From contig JAGOBP010000271.1 of assembly GCA_017999195.1 (NCBI GenBank), forward strand, positions 1 to 6,053: a stretch of DNA of 6,053 bases, written 5' to 3'. The notes beneath the pieces are model-generated. The model was not told the origin of the DNA. It worked only from the letters and a program-made list of their open reading frames with translations, and made no database searches. This stretch comes from Thermoflexales bacterium. Its GTDB lineage: Bacteria > Chloroflexota > Anaerolineae > Fen-1058. Below, piece by piece: positions 1 to 5,092 of this stretch. The translations under genes were made by a program, and so were the position numbers. Numbering within the stretch: position 1 is the stretch's first letter; each line of letters begins with the position of its first letter.

Positions 1-770
1 CTCATGTACAGTGTGCCCGTAATGCCGATGGCCGCGCCCGAACCCGCCGGTTCGTACGTTGTGGCATTACGTAAAAAACTGCCGCCGTTGACCACGGCAT
101 TGCCCCGGATGGAAACACCGCCGCCGGTCCCGGCTGTATGGTTGAACACAAAATCGGTCTGAGTCACAGTCAAGTTGCCGGTGACATACAGGCCGCCGCC
201 GCCCCGGCGCACATCGTTGTTGATGTTGGGGCCGGTGGCAGTGTTATCCTCGAAGCGGCTGTTGCTCAGCGTGACGTTGGCTACTGCGTAGACGCCGCCG
301 CCATAATAAGCGGTGTTGGTATAGACCGTGACGGCATTCAACGTCAACGGGCTGTAAGTCTGAATCGCGCCGCCATAGCCGGAACCCGCACTGCCGTTGC
401 GAAGGGTCAACCCTTGCAGAGTCACCGCACCGCTCGTAATGTTGAAGATGCGCCCCGTCCCGCCGCCGTCGACGATGGTGGTGGCCGCATCCGCGCCGAC
501 AAAAGTCAGCGCCTTGGTTACGGTCACATTTTCAGTGTAAGTGCCCGCGGCCAGATTGATGGTGTCGCCCGCACTGGCTTTGCCGATGGCCACCGCAATA
601 GTCTGGCACGCGCTGCCGATGCTCAGACAATCATTGCCATCATTTCCCGCCGGATCGACATACCACGGGCCAGCCGCGCGCGTGATCTGCGCCGACATCA
701 GAATCACGCCCGCCAGCGCCAGCACGCAAGCCAGGCCCAACTGCCATTTCAGGTTCCGAGGTGTGTTCAT
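1..770 (-). CDS. Secreted right-handed parallel beta-helix protein, 3' end outside window
   Basis: The frame is open from an ATG at 770 to the window edge, giving 256 residues without a stop, so the C-terminus is missing. The first 33 residues form a signal peptide: Arg5 and Lys8, a hydrophobic core at about 11-25, and a likely cleavage site near TRA-A (30-33). The mature part opens with WYVDPAGNDGNDC and a GDTINLAAGTYTENVTV segment (69-84), typical of pectin-lyase-like beta-helix proteins (DUF1565 / choice-of-anchor type). Gly-rich rungs with repeated T, V, N and G follow, including GYGGAI, YYGGGVYA, RGGGGLYV and GTGGGVSI. Two cysteines (48, 55) may form a disulfide. A strong Shine-Dalgarno AAGGAG at 780-785 supports the start. 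It lies 49 bases after the receiver-like gene and may share its transcript. A surface or extracellular role is inferred; the visible part shows neither an enzymatic site nor an anchor. Confidence 0.85.
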   Translation of the reverse strand, partial: MNTPRNLKWQLGLACVLALAGVILMSAQITRAAGPWYVDPAGNDGNDCLSIGSACQTIAVAIGKASAGDTINLAAGTYTENVTVTKALTFVGADAATTIVDGGGTGRIFNITSGAVTLQGLTLRNGSAGSGYGGAIQTYSPLTLNAVTVYTNTAYYGGGVYAVANVTLSNSRFEDNTATGPNINNDVRRGGGGLYVTGNLTVTQTDFVFNHTAGTGGGVSIRGNAVVNGGSFLRNATTYEPAGSGAAIGITGTLYM

Positions 771-779
771 TACGATGAT

Positions 780-785
780 CTCCTT
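780..785 (-). promoter_or_regulatory. Shine-Dalgarno of the beta-helix gene
   Basis: AAGGAG on the minus strand lies 9 bases before the ATG at 770. It fixes the start of a gene whose other end is outside the window. Confidence 0.75.
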
Positions 786-819
786 GTTGATGAGGTGTGA
801 GTCGATATAACGGCGCGCG

Positions 820-1152
820 TTAAGGGTGCAGAATAATCTGCGCCAGATCGCGCATGGTTGAAATCAGCGGCTGCCGACTGGAGTAGACCCGCGCCGAGTC
901 TTCGGACGGGTCTACTCCGATCAACACCAGATTGAGCGAAGATTGAAGCAGCGGCATCAAATAGGGCGGCAGGTCGCTGCTGGCATCAAACACGATCGTG
1001 TCCGCGGCCAACCTGCGCAACGCCTGCTCGGCTTCGGGCGAGCGATCATCCACCCGAACCAGGTCCAGGTTAGCCTGGCCGCGCAGACAAGTTTCGATAC
1101 CGGCGATAAAAATGGAATTGCCAAAGAGGACGATGCGGCGCGGCGTAGGCAT
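820..1152 (-). CDS. Small receiver-like protein of unknown function, 110 aa
   Basis: The start is an ATG at 1152 with AAGGA (1158-1162) 5 bases upstream. I do not recognise a named family. The alternating hydrophobic strands and helices resemble a short CheY-like or Rossmann-like fold: strand RIVLFGN (6-12), helix with IFIAGIETCL, strand LDLVRV (29-34), helix AEQALRRLAA, strand TIVFDAS (52-58), helix, strand LVLIGVD (75-81), and a C-terminal helix. Asp56 sits where a receiver carries its phosphoacceptor. The acidic pair after strand 1 is replaced by Gly11-Asn12, and no conserved switch Lys is visible, so ordinary phosphorylation is doubtful. It lies downstream of a two-component pair but after a terminator, and 49 bases ahead of the beta-helix gene. 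A degenerate receiver or protein-interaction module is my inference; an unrelated alpha/beta protein is the alternative. Confidence 0.7.
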   Translation of the reverse strand: MPTPRRIVLFGNSIFIAGIETCLRGQANLDLVRVDDRSPEAEQALRRLAADTIVFDASSDLPPYLMPLLQSSLNLVLIGVDPSEDSARVYSSRQPLISTMRDLAQIILHP

Positions 1153-1188
1153 AAGTGTCCTTGTGACCGACTAAAAACACGTGGACTC

Positions 1189-1218
1189 ATCGTATGCCCA
1201 AAGGCCGCCGGGTGTCAC
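1189..1218 (-). promoter_or_regulatory. Possible sigma-70-type promoter for the receiver-like gene
   Basis: On the minus strand, GTGACA (1213-1218, 5 of 6 matches to the -35 consensus) is followed after 18 bases by TACGAT (1189-1194, 4 of 6 to the -10 consensus). Transcription would start near 1182, leaving about a 30-base leader before the ATG at 1152. It lies just after the terminator of the upstream regulator, where a new promoter would be needed. The call rests on consensus matching alone. Confidence 0.3.
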
Positions 1219-1279
1219 TGTCCCCAAGGACAGTCTGGGTCAATAAAAAAGGACAGTCTTGACCAGATCAAGACTGTCC
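1217..1279. repeat. Cluster of GGACAGTC inverted and direct repeats
   Basis: Four copies of one core lie in 63 bases: ACTGTCC at 1217-1223, GGACAGTCT at 1228-1236, GGACAGTCTTGA at 1251-1262, and its inverse TCAAGACTGTCC at 1268-1279. The first two copies form a 7-bp hairpin with a 4-base loop. The last two form a perfect 12-bp hairpin with a 5-base loop, which is the terminator listed separately. The outer hairpin looks like a partial duplicate of the terminator stem, or part of a small repetitive element. Confidence 0.7.
1245..1279 (-). terminator. Intrinsic terminator of the kinase-regulator operon
   Basis: A perfect 12-bp stem (1251-1262 with 1268-1279) closes a 5-base loop. On the minus strand it is followed directly by six T residues (1250-1245). 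It starts 30 bases after the response regulator's stop codon, the classic arrangement of a Rho-independent terminator. The plus strand has no T-run after the stem, so it works in one direction only. Confidence 0.85.
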
Positions 1280-1308
1280 CTGCGGTTGTCGGCCCGACAA
1301 GCAAACGG

Positions 1309-1986
1309 CTACGGCGCTCGACCCAGACCGCGCCGCACCGCAAAGGCGATGACCTGCGCGCGATTGTCCAGATGCAAACGTTCCAGAATTTCGGCCATGT
1401 GATATTTGATCGTCCGTTCGCTTAAGCCCAGCGTATCGCTGATAGCCTTGTACGTATGCCCCTGCGCGATGAGCGTGAGCACTTGCACTTGACGAGGCGT
1501 CAAACCGGGCAGACTCACCGGTTCAACGGGCGTGGGTGTGGGTGCCGGCCCGATCGGACGTGCGCCGCCCGCCAGCCGCGCAAATTCGGCCAGCACTTTG
1601 GCCGCCAGCCCCGGTGAGAAAGGCGCACGGCCCTCCGCCAGATCATCAAACAACGCTAAAAATTCATCGGCGTTGGCGCGCTTGAACAGATAGCCGGACG
1701 CGCCGCTCTTGACCGCTTCAAACAAGTTCGCGTCATCCTCGGCCATGGTCAGCATGACGATTTTGATTTCAGGCAATTCGGCTTTGATCAAGCGCGTGGC
1801 CGTCAGGCCGTCGCAGCGCGGCATTTGAATGTCCATCAAGATCACGTCGGGGCGCAGGGCGCGCGCCTGCTCGAAGGCTTCGAAGCCATCCTGCGCCTCG
1901 CCGACGATGTCGATGTGATGCGCGGTCAACAGGCTGGTCAAGCCTTCTCGAAAGATCGCGTGATCGTCGACTAATAAAACCCTCAT
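1309..1986 (-). CDS. NarL/FixJ-family (LuxR-type HTH) two-component response regulator, 225 aa
   Basis: This is a full-length DNA-binding response regulator in the cytoplasm. The N-terminal receiver (1-120) begins MRVLLVDDH, with acidic pocket Asp7-Asp8, phosphoacceptor Asp52 in VILMDIQMP, switch Thr80 and conserved Lys102, so all key residues are present. A Pro-rich linker (about 142-161, with PAPTPTPVEP) leads to a LuxR/GerE helix-turn-helix at about 162-216, with LTPRQVQVL at its start and SERTIKYHMAEIL as the recognition region. The ATG overlaps the kinase stop by 4 bases (ATGA), indicating translational coupling. AGGAG (1994-1998) lies 7 bases upstream, inside the kinase gene. It should be phosphorylated by the adjoining kinase; the target genes are not known. 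The length is normal for the family. Confidence 0.95.
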   Translation of the reverse strand: MRVLLVDDHAIFREGLTSLLTAHHIDIVGEAQDGFEAFEQARALRPDVILMDIQMPRCDGLTATRLIKAELPEIKIVMLTMAEDDANLFEAVKSGASGYLFKRANADEFLALFDDLAEGRAPFSPGLAAKVLAEFARLAGGARPIGPAPTPTPVEPVSLPGLTPRQVQVLTLIAQGHTYKAISDTLGLSERTIKYHMAEILERLHLDNRAQVIAFAVRRGLGRAP

Positions 1987-4139
1987 GGCGTGACTCCTGC
2001 CTCGATCGGACGCAGCGGCATCTGCACGCTCACGCGCGTACCATCACCGGGCCGGGCCTGAATGCTCAAGTCGCCGCCGACGTGTTGCGCGCGCTCGCGC
2101 ATAAAGCGCAACCCGAAATGCGCGTGATCGTCGATCGGTTGGCGTGGATCGAAACCGCGGCCGTCATCGACAATGCTGATCTCAGCCCGATCGGCCTGCT
2201 CAACCAAGGTGATGGCGACGCTCATCGCGCCCGCATGCCGGCCGATGTTGGTGAGCGCCTCTTGAATGATGTTCAAGAGTTGCGCGCCGACCTCCGGCGC
2301 AAAGCCACGCTCTTCCACCGTCGGGGCGCTGTCCAGCGTAATCCGCAGATCGTAGTCGCGGCGGGCTTTGTCCAGCAGGGCCGTCAGGCCGGGAAAGAAT
2401 TGCCGCTCGATCGGGGCGGCCGATTTCAGGCGGGCAATGGTGTCGCGCAGTTGGGCCTGTGACTCCTGCGTAATGGCGGCCAATCGCGCCAGGCGCACGT
2501 CGGCTTGCGCGTGATCGCCCTCGGCCAAAAACTGCCGAACCGCCTGCGCTTGCAGATTCACAAAGCCCAGCACCTGGCCCAAGTTGTCGTGAAGTTCGCG
2601 TGCCAGATGCTCACGCTCTTCCAGCACGGCCACAGCGCGCTGCTGCTCGATCATTTGCGCCTGGGTGTGCGCCAACGCCAGGTTGACTTGCCGCAGCGCT
2701 TCCTCGGCGCGCTTCCGCTCCGTAATATCGCGTGAAACGCCAATGCATTCTATCCGGCTCGTCGCCGGGTTGACTAGAAAACGCGTCGTGGATTCGGCAA
2801 TCACCCTCTGCCCGTCCCGATGGATGAGTTCCACCTCATCGGTATACGGCTCGGTGTGCCCGTGCAACATGCGCTCAACGCGCTCGGGGATCACCGCCCG
2901 CAGATACGCCAGCGAGGCCGGCGTCACGGTTTGTTCCAGACTTTGGTTCAGCCGCTCCAGGGCCGTGTAACCGACCAGCCGCGGAAGCGAGGGGCTGGCG
3001 TAACTGAAAAATTCTTGTTCCACATCCAGAATCCAGATGACATCCGAGGCATTGTCCGCCAGCATGCGGTAGCGTTGTTCACTGGCCCAGCGGGCCGCTT
3101 CTGCCTGTTGGCGTTCGGTGACGTCATGCAACACAATGACGCGCCCGGTCAGGTTGCCGCGCCCATCGGCCAGCGGCGACAGCTGCGCCTCATACTGCCG
3201 TGCTTCGTGTTGGCCGGGCAAATTCAACTCGATGTGAGTTTGATTCTGGTCACGCAGCGTATCCAGCGGGATGTGCCACGCGCGCCAAACCTGGGCCAGC
3301 GGCTGGCCGATCAACGTCGTCGCCGACGGGCCGATCAGGTGTTGCGCAGCCCGATTGAGATCGACGATCCGATCGCGATCATCGATCACCACCATCGCAT
3401 CGCGCATACTTTCAATGACGGTGTGCCGCGCGACCGGTGCCAGGTTCAGCAATCGGAACCGAAAAATGCCCCAGGCAAATAACGCGCCGGTGAAGGCCAG
3501 CAACAGCGACGCCGGATCATAGCCCGGCCACAGGCTGATATTCAACGCGTATAAGACACTGCCCAGCCAGGGCACCAGCGCGCCAAAGATAAGGGCCGTG
3601 GCCTGGGAACGATAGATGTTGGGATAACTCAGCGCGGCGCGAATCAGCAACAGCGTCCCGATCAACATCAGCAACGACGAGTAACCCACCACGCCGACAT
3701 AGTACCAGGGGCCGTGCCCATAGATCAGCAGATTTTGACCGGCCAACGCCGGCGTGAAGCTGGACCAGATTAAGCCATGCGCTTCATTCGTGAGGGCCAG
3801 GCTCTGCGTGATCAGCGGAATGACGGCCACTAAGCCGAGTTTGCGACGGGACAGCCAATGTTCGGAACCGTGGTATTCCAAAGCGAGGAGCAAGAAGAAG
3901 ACCGGCGCGCTGACCACGCCCAGGTATTCCAGTTTGGCCCAAAATACTTTGCCGGGGATGCCGACGGCGGCATATTCCAACGCCGTAAACGCCGACCAAA
4001 TGGCGGCGGCCAACATCAACGCGGTCAGTGACCGGCCGCCGGGGGAGGCACGGCGAGGATACGCGACCGCCGCAACGATCAGCGCGACCACGGCGGCCAC
4101 GGCGCTGGCAATAGCATAAGGGGTAACCACAAATGTCAC
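1983..4139 (-). CDS. 7TM membrane sensor histidine kinase with two PAS domains, HisKA_3 and HATPase_c
   Basis: Using a GTG start at 4139 the protein has 718 residues. Residues 6-229 form a 7TM sensor like PF16927 (HisK_N), with segments near 6-27, 39-59, 72-88, 101-117, 146-167, 179-199 and 210-227. PAS 1 spans about 239-342 and PAS 2 about 354-476, each ending in a DITER/DVTER-type motif. A helical linker leads to HisKA_3, with phospho-acceptor His517 in ARELHDNLGQ. The ATPase domain has an N-box NIIQEALTN (Glu627, Asn631), a G1 motif DDGRGF (658-663) and GLRFMRERA near 676. This is the NarX/DesK-like HPK7 class that partners NarL regulators. The frame stays open to a TTG at 4262, but the 41 extra residues look non-coding, are polar, and hold a TATAAT; starting at VTFVVTPYA fits the family better. 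The ligand is unknown. It overlaps its regulator by 4 bases. Confidence 0.93.
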   Translation of the reverse strand: MTFVVTPYAIASAVAAVVALIVAAVAYPRRASPGGRSLTALMLAAAIWSAFTALEYAAVGIPGKVFWAKLEYLGVVSAPVFFLLLALEYHGSEHWLSRRKLGLVAVIPLITQSLALTNEAHGLIWSSFTPALAGQNLLIYGHGPWYYVGVVGYSSLLMLIGTLLLIRAALSYPNIYRSQATALIFGALVPWLGSVLYALNISLWPGYDPASLLLAFTGALFAWGIFRFRLLNLAPVARHTVIESMRDAMVVIDDRDRIVDLNRAAQHLIGPSATTLIGQPLAQVWRAWHIPLDTLRDQNQTHIELNLPGQHEARQYEAQLSPLADGRGNLTGRVIVLHDVTERQQAEAARWASEQRYRMLADNASDVIWILDVEQEFFSYASPSLPRLVGYTALERLNQSLEQTVTPASLAYLRAVIPERVERMLHGHTEPYTDEVELIHRDGQRVIAESTTRFLVNPATSRIECIGVSRDITERKRAEEALRQVNLALAHTQAQMIEQQRAVAVLEEREHLARELHDNLGQVLGFVNLQAQAVRQFLAEGDHAQADVRLARLAAITQESQAQLRDTIARLKSAAPIERQFFPGLTALLDKARRDYDLRITLDSAPTVEERGFAPEVGAQLLNIIQEALTNIGRHAGAMSVAITLVEQADRAEISIVDDGRGFDPRQPIDDHAHFGLRFMRERAQHVGGDLSIQARPGDGTRVSVQMPLRPIEAGVTP
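1994..1998 (-). promoter_or_regulatory. Shine-Dalgarno of the response regulator inside the kinase gene
   Basis: AGGAG lies 7 bases before the regulator ATG at 1986, within the last codons of the kinase. It supports the ATGA overlap as a true coupled start. Confidence 0.7.
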
Positions 4140-4187
4140 GGCGACTCGCTCAACAACCCGCTTAGCCTTAGCTGCAAGATGCGGTTG

Positions 4188-4193
4188 ATTATA
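4188..4193 (-). promoter_or_regulatory. Perfect -10 element (TATAAT) before the kinase gene
   Basis: TATAAT on the minus strand would place transcription start near 4181, about 40 bases before the GTG at 4139. At 16-18 bases upstream only C-rich hexamers occur, so no good -35 is visible, nor a TGn extension. An activator may be needed, or the match may be chance. If real, it excludes the longer TTG start at 4262. Confidence 0.4.
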
Positions 4194-4324
4194 GTCGCAA
4201 ATGTCCGCATGGGGAGACTGGTTGTGGGGACGCTTCACGAGCGAAGCGCGGATGCGGCGCAAGGCGCACCGTCTACGCCACTTTCGATTCTGATCGCAAT
4301 TCAGCCGTGCGCCAACGTCCCTTC

Positions 4325-4355
4325 ACCGGCCGGGCGACTTCGCGCCCGGTGCGGT
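4325..4355 (-). terminator. GC-rich hairpin touching the DsrE stop codon, possible terminator
   Basis: CCGGGCG (4330-4336) pairs with CGCCCGG (4343-4349) around a 6-base loop. Beyond a G-T wobble and one bulged G, ACCG (4325-4328) pairs with CGGT (4352-4355). The hairpin begins at the first base after or within the DsrE TGA on the minus strand. There is no T-run on either side, so it may be a weak or Rho-assisted terminator or an mRNA-stabilising 3' end. Confidence 0.45.
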
Positions 4356-4696
4356 CACAGACTGATCACCTTGCTTGCCAGGTGCATGGCTTCGATAATA
4401 TCGGGCATGCTGCCGACGATGCCCACGGCAACGCGATCGGTCAGGCCGTAATAATCCAGGCAGGTCGAGCACAGGATCAGTTCAACGCCCCGAGCCTTCA
4501 ATGCCTGCAATTGATCGATCACGGGCGAGCCAGCGCACGCCAATTTCACACCGTCGGTGTAAAAGAGAATCTTCGCCGGCAAGGTGGCCTCGTTGTCGAT
4601 CAGGCTCAGAAACTTTCCAGCCAGGCGTTGCTGTAACTCGGCGGGCGCTTCGCCCAGGCCATTCCGCGTAAAAACCAGGACCGTACTTTTATCCAA
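4355..4696 (-). CDS. DsrE-family protein resembling the C-terminal domain of YedF, 113 aa
   Basis: The protein is a single alpha/beta DsrE-like domain. It begins with strand TVLVFTRNGLG (5-15) and has LPAKILFYTDGVKLACAGS (39-57) and GVELILCSTCLDYYGL (70-85). The last motif, with Cys76 and Cys79, and the VAVGIVGSMPDIIEAM end closely follow the C-terminal half of YedF-type sulfurtransferase-like proteins. The N-terminal TusA domain of YedF is absent, and 113 residues is a normal length for a lone DsrE domain. Persulfide relay or redox binding through Cys76/Cys79 is inferred from the family; no substrate can be named. The start is TTG at 4696, with a strong GAGGTG (4701-4706) 4 bases upstream. 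The gene overlaps the ArsR remnant by 8 bases, so the two were probably one operon. No selenium genes are in the window. Confidence 0.88.
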   Translation of the reverse strand: MDKSTVLVFTRNGLGEAPAELQQRLAGKFLSLIDNEATLPAKILFYTDGVKLACAGSPVIDQLQALKARGVELILCSTCLDYYGLTDRVAVGIVGSMPDIIEAMHLASKVISL

Positions 4697-4700
4697 AATT

Positions 4701-4706
4701 CACCTC
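4701..4706 (-). promoter_or_regulatory. Shine-Dalgarno deciding the TTG start of the DsrE gene
   Basis: GAGGTG lies 4 bases before TTG at 4696. There is no ATG or GTG nearby in frame that would keep the first beta-strand, so this site supports the TTG start. Confidence 0.65.
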
Positions 4707-4871
4707 ACGTAATGGTTGAGGGGCAATGGTTGGCTTGCCCTCGTAAACCCGTTGTCTCAACTCAATCAACATCGGGATGCCCTTCACTTCGTGCGCCACA
4801 TCCAGCAGCGCAAACACCTGTGGCTGAGTGACGCGATAATAACTATTCCAGCCATCACGGCGATCTTGCAC

Positions 4872-4904
4872 CAGGCCAGCCTCGCGCAAACCCAGGGCGG
4901 CCTG
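4872..4904 (-). other. Hairpin directly after the in-frame TGA of the ArsR remnant
   Basis: On the minus strand the base after TGA begins CAGGCCGCC (4904-4896). This pairs with GGC (4881-4879) and GGCCTG (4877-4872), with one bulged T at 4878 and a 14-base loop. The structure is visible in the sequence. A stem of this kind can arise by chance in GC-rich coding DNA. Its position is what a bacterial SECIS would require, but I do not favour that reading. Confidence 0.4.
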
Positions 4905-4940
4905 TCACATGAATCGCGTGATAGGTGAAACGTCGCTCAT

Positions 4941-5092
4941 GTGGGCTGAGAGCGTGATCGGGGACAGTGCGGCCGACTTCACAGCGCGGGCTATCACCCG
5001 CCACCGACTCGCGCGTATAGAGGACACCCTTCGAAGTAGTTCACGCTAGTTCACATTCATGCTGCTTGTCGACAGGGTGACGCCCTGCGCCG
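4941..5092. other. Intergenic region between the serine hydrolase and the ArsR remnant
   Basis: The 152 bases hold the tandem direct repeat and a 5-6-bp hairpin (CAGGG/CCCTG, about 5073-5087) shortly after the hydrolase stop. They also hold a GGGGACAGTG element at 4960-4969. No T-run follows the hairpin on the minus strand. I see no tRNA fold and no coding signal. Confidence 0.5.
5037..5054. repeat. Tandem 8-bp direct repeat with 10-bp period
   Basis: TAGTTCAC occurs at 5037-5044 and 5047-5054 (GTGAACTA on the minus strand), separated by two bases so that both copies face the same side of the helix. This is the geometry of tandem operator half-sites for a dimeric regulator. It lies about 100 bases upstream of the ArsR remnant, with a weak -10-like TATACG about 20 bases downstream of it. 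A regulatory role is inferred. Confidence 0.4.

Larger units (their letters stand above)
4689..4940 (-). pseudogene. ArsR/SmtB-type repressor remnant, N-terminal helices missing and in-frame TGA
   Basis: The 3' part encodes LREAGLVQDRRDGWNSYYRV, which is the end of an ArsR winged helix: the end of the recognition helix, the beta-wing, then the helix QVFALLDVAHEV. Reading upstream in the same frame gives QAALGL, a TGA at 4907-4905, and then MSDVSPITRFM from an ATG at 4940. That peptide resembles the start of an ArsR protein, but the ATG has no clear Shine-Dalgarno. About 35-50 residues that normally carry helices 1-3 and most of the HTH are absent. QAALGL joined directly to REAGLV may mark a second deletion across the recognition helix. 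The metal-binding or thiol-sensing site cannot be assessed. A TTG at 4889 could start a 66-residue fragment, but it would lack a DNA-binding HTH. It overlaps the DsrE gene. Assembly error is an alternative. Confidence 0.6.

Noticed and set aside
138..800. Plus-strand open frame of 220 codons
   Set aside because: It lies opposite the secreted beta-helix gene, which has a signal peptide, Gly-rich rungs and a strong ribosome site. The plus-strand product is Ala/Arg-rich without a recognisable domain.
957..1190. Alternative minus-strand frame of 77 codons overlapping the receiver-like gene
   Set aside because: It lacks a ribosome site, is Arg/Pro/Ser-rich, and conflicts with the better-supported 110-residue frame.
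943..1425. Plus-strand open frame of 160 codons
   Set aside because: It runs across the receiver-like gene, the terminator and the start of the regulator's HTH on the other strand. The product has no domain, and a real gene would not span that terminator hairpin.
2820..3482. Plus-strand open frame of 220 codons
   Set aside because: It is entirely opposite the PAS domains of the histidine kinase. The product is rich in Arg, Gln and His, as expected from the reverse of GC-rich coding DNA.
4307..4636. Plus-strand open frame of 109 codons, with another at 4179-4451
   Set aside because: Both are opposite or beside the DsrE gene, whose minus-strand protein has the clear CSTC motif and ribosome site.
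4941..5092. Possible tRNA or attachment site next to the ArsR remnant
   Set aside because: I looked for a cloverleaf and a conserved TTCGA arm. TTCGAAG is present, but no acceptor or anticodon stems fit around it, and no integrase is nearby.
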